Positions 1 to 8,543 of a stretch of DNA of 64,000 bases are shown in pieces. Below the pieces are notes generated by a model, which saw only the letters and a list, made by a program, of their open reading frames with translations, ran no database searches and was not told the origin of the DNA. This DNA is from Phormidium tenue FACHB-1052 (GTDB lineage Bacteria > Cyanobacteriota > Cyanobacteriia > Phormidesmidales > Phormidesmidaceae), in the NCBI RefSeq assembly GCF_014696675.1, contig NZ_JACJQN010000003.1, positions 186,001-250,000 on the forward strand, given 5' to 3'. Positions within the stretch are counted from its first letter, which is position 1, and each line of letters starts with the position of its first letter. The position numbers and the translations under genes were made by a program.

Positions 1-108
1 AGGGGGCCATGCCGCAGCTAAAGGTTTTGCCGGTTCATTCCTCAATTCAGCAACGCCCCTACTTCTTGTGGCAAACGTCCGAAACCCGCGATCGCACTGC
101 CCCACTGG
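1..108. other. left edge, no gene recognised
   Basis: This stretch lies beyond the stop codon of the GUN4-WD40 gene. I see no plausible coding region and no strong hairpin. It contains one HIP1 octamer near its end. It may be intergenic, or hold the end of something outside the window. Confidence 0.5.
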
Positions 109-2028
109 CTATTGCACAATGCCCCGGTAGGGATACCAGAGCTGCACCCGCTGACCCTGGGCCATCAAAAACTGACCATTGGGGCTGAACTGAAACTGGC
201 CCACGTCGTGGAGCTGCGAGAGCGGCTGCCCGTTCGCCACCGACCACAGGGTCATGCCCTGGCTGGGGATGGGCTCACTTTGCACCAGGGGCAGCAGCAG
301 GGTGCTGGTGGCCAGGGTTAGCCCATCGAGGCTAAAGGCCACTTCGCCTAGGTTGGTCGGCTGAATGGGGTGCCCCGCGCTTTGGTTAAGCGTGAGGGTA
401 TGAACCGTTTCGTAGGTTTGTCGGTTCCACAGGCGAGCCGTTTTGCCGTCGCTGGTGGCCAGACGCTGGGAGTCGGGGCTAAAGGCCAGGTGCCGCACGG
501 TCTCGGTGTGCCCGGTGAGGGTAAGCTGGCGTGCGCCAGTGGTGGCGTTCCAGAGCTTGACGCTGTTGTCGCGATCGCCCGTAGCCAAGGTTTGCCCATC
601 GGAGCTAAAGGCCAGGGGTAGAGGCGGGATACCACGGCCAGCTCGGTTGACCAGGGTTCGCACCAGTTGCCCCGTGGTGGCATCCCAGAGCTGGAGGGTG
701 TTTTGGTCAGTGGCGATGGCCAACCGCTGACCGTTGGGGCTAAACCGCAGGGTATGCACCATGCCATCGGCGGCATTCATCGGCATCGTCCGCAATAGCT
801 GCCCGGTTTGTAGGTTCCACAGTTTTAGGGTTTGGTCGGCGCTGGCGCTGGCCAGCGTGGTGCCGTCAGGGCTGATGGCGATCGTCCGCACCGCATACCG
901 ATGCCCTTGAAACGTGCGAATCTGCTCACCCGTCGTCGCCGACCACAGCCGCACCACACCGTAGGACATGCCCGCCGCGACAAACTGACTGTCGGGGGTA
1001 AACGCCACGGCATTGGCCACATCCCCCACGATGCGAGTGGCTTGGCTGGCAGGTTCCTGGGGCGGATTCCCTTGGGCAGACGCCTCTAGGGCTGGCCCCC
1101 GATGCAGAGTGATAATGCGATTGCCGCGCTCAGCGTTCCACAGGGCCAGGGCGCTTTCGCCCCGGATGCACGATCGCTCGTAGCTGTAGCTGCCGATGGC
1201 AATGGTTGCCCCGTTGGGGCTAATGGCCGAAGACGTGGTGTAGATCGGGCATAGGGAGTCGGGGTAGAGGGATTTTAGATCGATGCTGCTCGCCAACTGG
1301 GGTTGGTGCCAGGAGCCGATCTCCGGAGCGGGTAGATCTAGCGCTGTGCTGACCCAATTAAACAGCAGCGGCAGATACTGGTTGAACCGTTCGCCCTGGA
1401 GGTACATGGCGTCGATGGTGCAGCTGCCACAGCTCTCGCCCGAAAAAAGTTTGGCGATTTGCTCCCAGCTCACCCCGGCCCAGGGCAGGTGGCCCACTGG
1501 GGCATCCAGGGATGGGTTGATTTCTGACTCGGTCAGCCATTCTCCAGCAATCAAGGTGGGGTCTGCCATGCCGGGAGGGCGCGTCCAGCCGACGCGATCG
1601 CCAAAGGCCTTGGCCGCCACCGCCGAATCTACCGGGTTCGCGGCTCTCACCTCAGCCCAAATTTGCTGCTGCACGCTAAAGCCAAACCGACCGTCGCTGG
1701 CCTCAACCCAGAGCCGATCGAGGGTTTGCAGCACCTCCGGGGGAATGTTGGTCGCCAGCGGCGTACCGAGAATCGCGCCACCGGGATGAATCCAGGGATC
1801 TAGAATCCGGCGGGTTTCGGCATCGGCGGCCGCCCAGTCTTGGGCGGCTAGGTGCGATCGCAGCGCCCCCACATCTACCGCTTGGGCCTGGGCCCAGTTG
1901 GTTTGCTGAGCCGTCGGGTCGATCTGAGCTTGAAGGGAATTCACCGGCCAGCCCAACGTCATCGCCAGCACCAGGCCCAGGCCCAGATAGGCCAACCGTT
2001 TGAGTCGCTTCATGTTGCTGCGCATCAT
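109..2028 (-). CDS. exported GUN4-WD40 repeat fusion protein
   Basis: 639 residues. A basic N-terminus followed by a hydrophobic stretch (about 8-34) looks like a signal peptide ending near SLQA-Q. Residues about 54-185 match the GUN4 fold: an LRSHLAAQDW...ADAET helix, then LQTLDRLWVEASDGRFGFSVQ, FGDRVGW and LDAPVGHLP. GUN4 proteins bind porphyrins and stimulate Mg-chelatase, but GUN4 domains also occur fused to unrelated modules. From about 260 to the end there are about seven WD40 units of the form FSPDGxxLA...LWxxxTGxxxRTL, expected to form a beta-propeller. The start ATG overlaps the stop of the upstream lipoprotein gene as ATGATG (ATGA overlap), so the two are probably co-transcribed and translationally coupled. 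Domain calls are by eye; export and porphyrin binding are inferences. Confidence 0.88.
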   Translation of the reverse strand: MMRSNMKRLKRLAYLGLGLVLAMTLGWPVNSLQAQIDPTAQQTNWAQAQAVDVGALRSHLAAQDWAAADAETRRILDPWIHPGGAILGTPLATNIPPEVLQTLDRLWVEASDGRFGFSVQQQIWAEVRAANPVDSAVAAKAFGDRVGWTRPPGMADPTLIAGEWLTESEINPSLDAPVGHLPWAGVSWEQIAKLFSGESCGSCTIDAMYLQGERFNQYLPLLFNWVSTALDLPAPEIGSWHQPQLASSIDLKSLYPDSLCPIYTTSSAISPNGATIAIGSYSYERSCIRGESALALWNAERGNRIITLHRGPALEASAQGNPPQEPASQATRIVGDVANAVAFTPDSQFVAAGMSYGVVRLWSATTGEQIRTFQGHRYAVRTIAISPDGTTLASASADQTLKLWNLQTGQLLRTMPMNAADGMVHTLRFSPNGQRLAIATDQNTLQLWDATTGQLVRTLVNRAGRGIPPLPLAFSSDGQTLATGDRDNSVKLWNATTGARQLTLTGHTETVRHLAFSPDSQRLATSDGKTARLWNRQTYETVHTLTLNQSAGHPIQPTNLGEVAFSLDGLTLATSTLLLPLVQSEPIPSQGMTLWSVANGQPLSQLHDVGQFQFSPNGQFLMAQGQRVQLWYPYRGIVQ

Positions 2029-2672
2029 AGTCTTAGCCCCTGAATGATGGTGTCGAGATGGGGTTCAAAGGTTTCTACCGCTGTCTCGTCTGAGAACGAG
2101 CCGCTGGGGTCGCCGCTAATCACCCCGGTGACAAACACGTGGAGCATGGTGCCGTCGGTGGTCACATAGCCAATGCCCCGATCAAACAACGCCCCGTTAG
2201 GGTGAGTCATGGTGTAGCCGTAGCGGAGTCCGGGTAGGGTGCCCACGGAGATGGCTACCGGCGTTTCCCCCACAAACTTGAGGGCCGGGTCAGCCACCTG
2301 CCGGTCTTGTTCGATGGTGCGGTAGTGGTTGCTCACCCAGGCCTGAAGAAACTCAAGTTCTGACCCTTCGGGCAGCGGTAAGCCGCCCTGCACAGGGATC
2401 TCACTGAGGGGATGGCTAAAACGTTCTACCGTGCCAATCAGTTCACCGTTGGCCTCGACACACAGCAGCACTGTGTTGACGCAGGGCTCAACCTGCCAGT
2501 TTGGGGGAGCAGAGATCGGCCCCAAAATGTCGGCCCAGTTGGATGGGGTTGACTCGCCCTGAGACGTGGGTGTCTCCGGCGGAGCGGTCGGGGGCGTTGC
2601 GGAACAGGCTAGTAGAACTGTGGTGAGTAAACTGATGCCGACTAGAGCCGACAAGCGAAGCGGGGTTTTCAT
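2025..2672 (-). CDS. putative lipoprotein, unknown function
   Basis: 215 residues. The N-terminus has a type II signal peptide with lipobox LLAC and lipidation Cys23, followed by a Pro/Thr-rich linker, so the mature protein should be membrane-anchored on the outer face of a membrane. The rest is a soluble domain I do not recognise, with one Cys pair at about 63 and 70. Its stop codon overlaps the start of the GUN4-WD40 gene by four bases, so the two are likely an operon in which the lipoprotein is made first. Function unknown; a partner role with the WD40 protein is inference from the overlap alone. Confidence 0.75.
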   Translation of the reverse strand: MKTPLRLSALVGISLLTTVLLACSATPPTAPPETPTSQGESTPSNWADILGPISAPPNWQVEPCVNTVLLCVEANGELIGTVERFSHPLSEIPVQGGLPLPEGSELEFLQAWVSNHYRTIEQDRQVADPALKFVGETPVAISVGTLPGLRYGYTMTHPNGALFDRGIGYVTTDGTMLHVFVTGVISGDPSGSFSDETAVETFEPHLDTIIQGLRL

Positions 2673-2761
2673 AGGTGATCGGGAGAGGAGGACGTTGCGC
2701 CATCGGGCGAGGGCAGAGGCAACGTCGGGGGCAGGATAGTGAACATGGGGCCGGGCGATCG

Positions 2762-2781
2762 CCTGCGGCTTAAGCCGCAGG
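2762..2781. repeat. perfect 20-bp palindrome
   Basis: CCTGCGGCTT followed by its exact reverse complement, in the gap between the metallophosphatase and lipoprotein genes, just after a HIP1-like GCGATCGC. No T-tract follows on either strand, so it is not a standard terminator. It could be an operator upstream of the lipoprotein operon or a small dispersed repeat. Confidence 0.6.
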
Positions 2782-2943
2782 GTCGCTCCAGTTCCTTCAG
2801 CCGCCAGCGAGATAATTCCGCATGGCAGGCCAGGGATTCTTCCAGTTCAGCTCCTATTTTCTCCAGAGGTTGAAGGGTTTTAAGGGCAGTTACCAGAACT
2901 GAAACGCGATGCTGAAACTGCCCTGGTCGCCAAGATCTGGCCC

Positions 2944-3894
2944 TTAGCCGATCGCCAAAGTTATCGATCGCCCATCCGGCGCAAAAGCCCCCTGGGTTCC
3001 AGTCCTGGCGATCGAAACTTCGTCGTAGACGGCATTGTCTGTATCGATGGCTTTGACCTCAATGCGGTCGGCATAGACGCTAAAGGTGGTAAACCCAAGC
3101 TGCGAGCTGGCGTGGGCCGTCCAGTCAGAGCGATCTACCGAGCGCAGCTTAGCGCCATTGCCAGAGGTGATATAGGTGGTGCCGTCGATCGGCTCGGTTC
3201 TTTCATAGTTGTGGTCGTGACCGTTGATATAGAGCTGCACGCCATGTTCGGCAAGCAGGGGCGAGAGATCGTCAATTAGTTTCTGCTGAGAACCGTGGTG
3301 GCCTGACGAGTAGACGGGATGGTGGGCAAACACAATTTTCCAGGGAGCCTGCGATCGCCGCAGCTCGGTCTCAAACCAGTCGAGCTGGTCGCGCCAAGGC
3401 GATTTGTTATCGCTGTCGATGGCCTGGGTTGTATCGAGGGCAAAAAACTGCACAGACTGCTGAGTAAAGGTGTAGTAGCGCCCGGCCATGTTGTAGCCCC
3501 GATAGCGGAGCTGATCTTCTCCGTTGTTGGTGCGGATGTCGTGGTTGCCTAAGACAGCATAAAACTTGATGTTTTGGCGCAGCAGTTCAGCGTAGGGCTG
3601 CTCAAAAACCCGCTCAACCTTCTCAATTTCTCCGTCCTCATAGATGTTGTCCCCGGTGAGCAACACGAGGGGAGCCGCCGCCATCCGCTGCCGCCGCACC
3701 ATCGCCTGGGCTACGGCATGCTGTTCTCGCTCGCCAGTTCCCACATCCCCCGCTGCCATAAAGTTAAGCAGCGCATCATTTCCCGCCGCAGTTCTCGTCA
3801 AATAGCTGTCGGCAAAGGTTTGGGGCCAATAACGCCGCCCTACCGCTGCCGCAAAACCACCGAGGCCCAAGGCCAATAGTGCTCGACGTTTCAA
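2944..3894 (-). CDS. secreted metallophosphoesterase (purple acid phosphatase-like)
   Basis: 316 residues with an intact two-metal calcineurin-type core: GDVG (Asp50), GDN (Asp82), GNHD (116-119), AHHP (His191/192) and GHDH (225-228). This order is diagnostic for metallophosphoesterases; the GHDHNYER ending is typical of the purple acid phosphatase/tartrate-resistant branch. The N-terminus MKRRALLALGLGGFAAAVG is a signal sequence and may be Tat-type because of the Arg pair. A role in releasing phosphate from organic phosphoesters outside the cytoplasm is likely; the substrate is unknown. It is followed downstream by about 270 bp without a gene. Confidence 0.85.
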   Translation of the reverse strand: MKRRALLALGLGGFAAAVGRRYWPQTFADSYLTRTAAGNDALLNFMAAGDVGTGEREQHAVAQAMVRRQRMAAAPLVLLTGDNIYEDGEIEKVERVFEQPYAELLRQNIKFYAVLGNHDIRTNNGEDQLRYRGYNMAGRYYTFTQQSVQFFALDTTQAIDSDNKSPWRDQLDWFETELRRSQAPWKIVFAHHPVYSSGHHGSQQKLIDDLSPLLAEHGVQLYINGHDHNYERTEPIDGTTYITSGNGAKLRSVDRSDWTAHASSQLGFTTFSVYADRIEVKAIDTDNAVYDEVSIARTGTQGAFAPDGRSITLAIG

Positions 3895-4071
3895 GGGTAC
3901 CAGCTCCGCTAACGCTAGGGGGTTTGCGCATCTATGCTCTGGCGAGAGATGGTATTAGTCAATCCGCAGGGCCTAGATTTCTTCGATTCTTTATGCGCCC
4001 CTTTATGAACCCAGCCAGGGCCAACGGCGCTGGCCCCTGCTAGACGGCCCTGGTTGGCAAGAGCGTTACCG

Positions 4072-4614
4072 CTATGATCTGCCCCGAATGGCGGGGGCGA
4101 TCGCCAGAGTCTCGGCCCCATATAGCATGGCCGCAATATCGCCATCCGTCCAAACGTGGGGAGATTGGCAGTGGTGGGCCACAAGCAATCCCCAGAGATC
4201 GTCACCCACCAGCACCGGCACGACGAGGTTGGCCTGCACCCGCAGCTCGCGCAGAAAATTGCGGTGACAGTCGGCTATCGGCTCGGTCTCAATATCGGCG
4301 ATCGCCCGAATTCGCCCAGCTAAATACAGCGCCGCATATTCGTCGGTAAAACATTCATCTGGCCCAGTAGAACCAAAGATCGAAAACTGCGGATCGCTGA
4401 GGGCTTCAAAGGTGACTCGCCCTTGCCAGGGGCGATAGAAGTAATACAACAGCACTCGGTCAGCGCCCAGTTTTTCTTGCAGATCGCGGGTGGTATCGAC
4501 GATCTGCGTGTCTTTCTCCAGGGTAGTCAAGAGGTGCGTAATGATCCGCTGAAGACCGTCATCGGCTCGCCAGTCCGAGTCGGGATGGGGCTGCTTAGAA
4601 GAGGGCTGTTGCAC
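4072..4614 (-). CDS. single GAF-domain protein with bilin-type Cys-His motif
   Basis: 180 residues, essentially one GAF domain of the phytochrome/cyanobacteriochrome class: DLQEKLGADRVLLYYF, DECF..Y...Y..GRIRAIADIE, DCHRNFLRELRVQANLVVPV and LWGLLVAHHC, ending near VWTDGD. Cys116-His117 occupies the place of the canonical bilin-attachment Cys-His of cyanobacteriochromes. There is no kinase, cyclase or methyl-accepting output domain, and no response-regulator gene next to it. It could be a stand-alone photosensor or a GAF domain that binds another ligand. Family assignment is solid; chromophore binding is inference. Confidence 0.8.
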   Translation of the reverse strand: MQQPSSKQPHPDSDWRADDGLQRIITHLLTTLEKDTQIVDTTRDLQEKLGADRVLLYYFYRPWQGRVTFEALSDPQFSIFGSTGPDECFTDEYAALYLAGRIRAIADIETEPIADCHRNFLRELRVQANLVVPVLVGDDLWGLLVAHHCQSPHVWTDGDIAAMLYGAETLAIAPAIRGRS

Positions 4615-4676
4615 AGATAGATTCGGTGTAGCTACTGGAGAATGGGATGCTTACAATTTTAACAAGATTCCAGGGT

Positions 4677-4701
4677 GGTCTGATTGCTTCGCAATCAGAC
4701 C
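4677..4701. repeat. 11-bp perfect hairpin
   Basis: Arms GGTCTGATTGC and GCAATCAGACC flank a TTC loop. No U-tract follows on either strand. A second inverted pair, GTGGTTCTG (4715-4723) and CAGAACCAC (4746-4754), lies just beyond. The pair fills the gap upstream of the GAF gene and looks like small repeat elements rather than a terminator. Confidence 0.55.
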
Positions 4702-4912
4702 GGTGTAGGAACCAGTGGTTCTGAGCCAGGTGGGAGAAGTTGGCCCAGAACCACATCATTTCTAGGGCCACCCTTCGCCCAGCGCTGAAAAGCGATGATC
4801 TTGCGATCGCTGTTGAGAGGATAAACCTAGGTAAACTGCCCCCAGAGCCCTCAGGTATCGCCGAGTGGATTTCGCCCTGAGGTTATTGGCTCGGTTGTCG
4901 TGGTAAGAGCAG

Positions 4913-5278
4913 ATGCCACTGGTTCCGACCTCGGTACAGAAATTCACCAACAATCAGGCTGCCCTTGAGTGTAGTGGTGGCAATATCGTAGACCTGCTCA
5001 ATGATTTGGAGAGCAACTGCCCTGGCATTAAAGCCCGACTCTGCGACGACTCTGGTGAGCTGCGCCGCTTTGTCAATTTCTATGTCAACAGCGAAGATAT
5101 TCGCTTTCTCGATGGCAAAGAGACTGCCCTCAACGATGGAGATAGATATCAAAGCTTTTGTCCAGCGATTTGCCTTGTACCTAGCAGCACAATCCTTGTT
5201 CAAAAAAGCTCAACTGTTCTATCTACTGAAGAGAGAGCTAGGGTGAGGGCCGCAAATTTTCAAGCGATTTGCTATTAG
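4913..5278 (+). pseudogene. decayed MoaD/ThiS-family ubiquitin-like protein
   Basis: The first 77 residues match the cyanobacterial MoaD/ThiS family (QKFTNNQAALEC, LESNCPGIKARLCD, RRFVNFYVNSEDIRFL, LNDGD). Intact members continue with about ten more residues ending in Gly-Gly, the site of adenylation and sulfur loading. Here the frame is lost at about 5144: the sequence runs into an unrelated tail to 5278, while neighbouring frames still hint at the old ending. The N-terminus also lacks a few residues, with an in-frame stop just upstream. Without the diglycine the protein could not act as a sulfur carrier, so I read it as a pseudogene. Confidence 0.65.
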
Positions 5279-5375
5279 TTTAGCTGAGCCAAGGATGACC
5301 GTTCGAAGTTGCATGAAGACGACCGCTCTAAGCTGAGTCTCGACCGTTGAGAACTGGCCATTAAGGGCAGCAAAG

Positions 5376-5410
5376 AGCACGGGGAAGTTAAGTACTTCCC
5401 CGTGCTTTTA
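5376..5410 (+). terminator. strong hairpin plus T-tract
   Basis: A 13-bp perfect stem (AGCACGGGGAAGT and its complement) with a 5-nt loop, followed by TTTT on the + strand. It sits between the decayed MoaD-like gene and the convergent pilin gene. It suits a rho-independent terminator for + strand transcripts and may also stop pilin transcripts from the other side. Confidence 0.75.
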
Positions 5411-5464
5411 ACCAGCATACTGGTCAATGGATTGACCTAAGCAGCGGCAATTGTGAGCGCTAGC

Positions 5465-6019
5465 TTAAATCTTCTTGGAGTTAGCAGGACAAGTTGGGTC
5501 AGTAGTTGCAACAGTACCTGTGTTGTAACCGCCACCAGGGGCAGCAAGTGCAGCGGCAGCAGCAGTATTAGCTTCACACAGAATCGCTACGCTAGTTGCG
5601 TCTTGGGTAACTCCGCCTACCGTCTGTTGCTTGAGCTGAACAGTGCCCTGATAAGACTTGACGCCGACATCGTTGCTAGTGCCGTTTGTATAGGTGCCAG
5701 CAGTAGTGACACCAGATGCTACGGCATAGTCGTAATACTGGGTGTCTTCAACAATGCCGATGCCCAGGTTGCCAATGGTATTTGCAAAAGTGGGATTTTC
5801 TAAGCGGTAGGCTTGTTGTGCGCGGTTAACAGAACCCACATAGGTTTTAGCTTCAGACTGACGAGCTTTGTTAGCCTGGTTGAGGAAAGAGGGCAGCGCA
5901 ATAGCAGCCAGAATACCGATGATGATAATAACCACCAGCAGTTCAATTAGGGTGAAGCCGCCTTCTTCTTTTTTGGTGATGAAGTGCTTCAGTAGGTTGG
6001 CTTTAAGAGATGCTTTCAT
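5465..6019 (-). CDS. pilA: type IV pilin-like protein (PilA family)
   Basis: 184 residues with a class III prepilin signal: a basic leader of 21 residues ending Gly-Gly, then FTLIELLVVIIIIGILAAIALP. Cleavage is expected between Gly21 and Phe22, with the conserved Glu5 of the mature protein at residue 26. The hydrophobic helix is followed by the usual NQANKARQSEAKTYVGSVNRAQQAY segment and a variable Ala/Thr/Gly-rich tail with two Cys residues that could form the C-terminal disulfide loop. It is likely a pilus or pseudopilus subunit for motility or DNA uptake. An AGGAGA ribosome site precedes the ATG. No other pil gene is adjacent. Confidence 0.92.
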   Translation of the reverse strand: MKASLKANLLKHFITKKEEGGFTLIELLVVIIIIGILAAIALPSFLNQANKARQSEAKTYVGSVNRAQQAYRLENPTFANTIGNLGIGIVEDTQYYDYAVASGVTTAGTYTNGTSNDVGVKSYQGTVQLKQQTVGGVTQDATSVAILCEANTAAAAALAAPGGGYNTGTVATTDPTCPANSKKI

Positions 6020-6424
6020 GTGTGTATGTCTCCTTGGGTTAGGCGGCGGTAGAGGTGTTATTTGCGCCTAGGTCTAACTTACCCACGTGCCTCGACCGAG
6101 CGATCACACCCAATCAAAAAAGTTTTTCGACAATGGCAAGCAGCAGCACTCCAGAAGTGGGTGGAGTAGGGCCAGCAAGCCATAAGGGCTACAGCAAACG
6201 GGCATTTCCCCCAGCCCCACTCCTTAAAAGCAGTTGCTATGGGTTGTTGCGAAGATATGTCTTGGGCTGGGGGAGATGCCAATAAGTTATAGAGCTACTG
6301 GGGGAATAAGGACGCTGGACTAAATCGCATAAATGCGATCGCAGCCACAGTGGGTAGACTTATTCTAGAACCACCCCAAAACCTGAAACCCGCTCTACAG
6401 TTTCTTTACCCTTGCGACCCCGCC
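6020..6424. other. divergent promoter region of the pilin gene
   Basis: About 400 bp between the divergent pilin gene and the hypothetical gene at 6425. It contains an 11-bp inverted pair, TCCCCCAGCCC (6207-6217) and GGGCTGGGGGA (6264-6274), with a 46-nt spacer, and a HIP1 octamer near 6338. No gene is recognised. Both promoters should lie here but I cannot place them. Confidence 0.5.
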
Positions 6425-7234
6425 ATGCCGCTCTCTTCAAGCCAACGCCAACCGCCCTTGCGCTGGGCCAAACAACTGGCAATTTGGGGCCTACCCGTTG
6501 CCCTGCTACTGGCCTTGGTGCCCCTACAGCAGCAGCGTCTGGCTAACCTAAAAGACAGCAGCATCACCGATCAAAGTCTTGACCAGCAAGACCAATCGAC
6601 GGCTGCGACCCTGGCGTTGGCGCAGAAAATGCCCACCTTTGGGTTCGACAATCTGGTAGCTGACTGGTTTTTCCTGCGGTTTTTGCAGTACTTTGGCGAT
6701 GATGAGGCTCGGGCTATAACAGGGTATAAGCTCAGTCCTGAGTTTTTTCGGGTAATTATTCCCAATGATCCATACTTCCGACTGTACTATGTTTTCTTGT
6801 CGGGTAGCACAAGCAATTTTGCCGCCATGCCAAATGATAGTGTTGCTATCATTACTCAGGGCTTAGAGCGGTTTACCCCTGAATTTCCTAACGATGGCTT
6901 TTATATCTGGCGCTACCGTGGGGTAGACGAATTACTCTATCTGGGCGACGGTGAAGCTGCTCAAAAGTCTTATCAAGCTTCGGCAGACTGGGCGAGGCAA
7001 TCATCCCATCCCGATGCACCGTTTATTGCAGAAAATTCTCAACGCACCGCCGATTTTTTAGCCAATAATCCCCTTAGCAAACAGGCCCAGGTCAATGCCT
7101 GGGCCAGTGTCTTGGCCAATGCCTTTGATGATGCGACTCGCCAAAAAGCCATCGATCGCATCGAAGCCCTCGGTGGCAGCGTCATAATTAGCGAGACCGG
7201 CGAGATGAGGCTTCTATTTCCACCCGACGATTAG
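6425..7234 (+). CDS. membrane-anchored hypothetical protein
   Basis: About 269 residues if translation begins at the ATG at 6425, chosen because it puts a short polar segment before the single transmembrane helix (LAIWGLPVALLLALVPL); an earlier in-frame ATG at 6350 would add 25 residues. The remainder is soluble and helical, with a conserved-looking NLVADWFFLRFLQYFGDDEAR block and a segment resembling degenerate tetratricopeptide helices around AAQKSYQASADWAR. It resembles conserved cyanobacterial proteins of unknown function. It is divergent from the pilin gene, which may or may not be meaningful. Confidence 0.75.
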   Translation: MPLSSSQRQPPLRWAKQLAIWGLPVALLLALVPLQQQRLANLKDSSITDQSLDQQDQSTAATLALAQKMPTFGFDNLVADWFFLRFLQYFGDDEARAITGYKLSPEFFRVIIPNDPYFRLYYVFLSGSTSNFAAMPNDSVAIITQGLERFTPEFPNDGFYIWRYRGVDELLYLGDGEAAQKSYQASADWARQSSHPDAPFIAENSQRTADFLANNPLSKQAQVNAWASVLANAFDDATRQKAIDRIEALGGSVIISETGEMRLLFPPDD

Positions 7235-7244
7235 GCCGAGGCGC

Positions 7245-7715
7245 TCACTCAGGTAGATAGTCTAACGATAAGATTTGCTGGACTGTGTAAGGGCAACTGG
7301 TGGGCAGTTCATCGTAGGTTAGCGGAGTCTCTCGCACCACCAAATCAAGCCCCGACTGAAAGCCGACGGCAATGGCCTCTGACAGGTAGGGCTTGAGGCT
7401 GGGACTCTCTGCCAAGAGGTTAATGATTTCTCGCCGCTGTTCCCGCAGAGTAGCAACCCAACTCTTCGAACGCCGCTCAGACTGAAATTCCCACTTCAGT
7501 AGATGGCTTAGCAAAATCCCCAGTCGATTTCTTAGCTCTTGGCGTTGCTGCCGACCCAACGACTCGATTTCCTCTACTAAATTTGTAATGTCTAGGGCAG
7601 ACCACTGCTGAGTTTGAAGCAGATGAGACTGTGCTAGCGTCCAAGCGTAGAAGTCAGCCTCGTAGAGAGGCTGGGGCTGAGCCAAGTTTTTGGCAGATTG
7701 ATTCTCTGCAACCAC
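7245..7715 (-). CDS. DUF29 family protein
   Basis: 156 residues matching DUF29, a family expanded in cyanobacteria: YEADFYAWTLAQSHLLQTQQW near the start, NLVEEIESLGRQQRQELRNRLGILLSHLLKW in the middle, and the W..TLREQRREI and LPTSCPYTVQQIL elements at the end. The length is normal. The function of DUF29 is unknown; members are often numerous in one genome. It is convergent with the hypothetical gene that ends at 7234, ten bases away. Confidence 0.88.
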   Translation of the reverse strand: MVAENQSAKNLAQPQPLYEADFYAWTLAQSHLLQTQQWSALDITNLVEEIESLGRQQRQELRNRLGILLSHLLKWEFQSERRSKSWVATLREQRREIINLLAESPSLKPYLSEAIAVGFQSGLDLVVRETPLTYDELPTSCPYTVQQILSLDYLPE

Positions 7716-7790
7716 TGTGATGCCCCAGCAAATGATTTAAACCTAGGATAGCCCAAGGTCACTGGCCAAGAGCTAGAGCCAAGGTAGAAC

Positions 7791-8315
7791 TTACAACTGG
7801 CCGCAGTCGGCAATTACCACGGGTTCAGAGGTTTGGCCGCTGCGGCTGCCGACCTGCTCTATGGTGCTGACCACATCCATGCCCTCGACCACGCTGCCAA
7901 AGACCACGTGCTTGCCGTCAAGCCAGGGGGTGGCCACGGTGGTTAAGAAGAACTGTGATCCGTTAGTGTTGGGGCCAGCATTGGCCATGCTCAGGAGCCC
8001 AGGGGTGGTGTGCTTGAGAGTAAAGTTTTCGTCGGCAAACTTCATGCCGTAGATCGATTCGCCGCCGGTGCCATTGCCACGGGTAAAATCGCCGCCCTGA
8101 CACATGAATTCAGGAATGACGCGGTGAAAGCTAGAGCCTTTGAAGTGCAACGGCACGCCGGAGGTGCCCATGCCTTTTTCGCCGGTGCACAGGGCGCGGA
8201 AGTTTTCGGCGGTTTTGGGGGTGACATCGGCCCGCAGTTCCATGACGATGCGGCCTGCGGGAGTACCGCCAATGGTGATGTCAAAAAATACTCTGGGGTT
8301 GGTTGCTTCAGTCAT
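7791..8315 (-). CDS. cyclophilin-type peptidyl-prolyl isomerase
   Basis: 174 residues covering a complete cyclophilin domain: [23 protein letters not shown] with the catalytic Arg, [19 protein letters not shown], and [19 protein letters not shown]. It has no signal peptide and should be cytoplasmic. The motifs are unusually close to eukaryotic cyclophilin A, including the [14 protein letters not shown] loop, and unlike the shorter E. coli PpiB. It catalyses cis-trans isomerisation of proline peptide bonds; specific clients are unknown. Confidence 0.93.
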   Translation of the reverse strand: MTEATNPRVFFDITIGGTPAGRIVMELRADVTPKTAENFRALCTGEKGMGTSGVPLHFKGSSFHRVIPEFMCQGGDFTRGNGTGGESIYGMKFADENFTLKHTTPGLLSMANAGPNTNGSQFFLTTVATPWLDGKHVVFGSVVEGMDVVSTIEQVGSRSGQTSEPVVIADCGQL

Positions 8316-8543
8316 AGGTAGTTCTTAAAGGGGCAGGGTTAACCTTTGCCATTAACCCACAGTTTGGGCCAGGTGAATACCTGCTTGCAATGGCAGTGCA
8401 GGATGCTGTTTCACTATAACGATGAAACTCTTTGCTGGGTCAGCAACAGAGCCTGCCGTACCCTTATTGGCAACATTCTACCCACGGTCTACAAGCGTGA
8501 TGGCGATCGCCTGCATCGCTGAACTGGGGCTGGAGATCAGGTG

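Noticed and set aside
2762-2781. Terminator of the metallophosphatase gene
   Set aside because: The palindrome lies over 160 bp past the stop and lacks a T-tract on either strand.
4883-5203. 106-codon frame on the - strand
   Set aside because: It is antisense to the MoaD/ThiS-like sequence, whose + strand peptide matches a real family, so the minus frame is a shadow.
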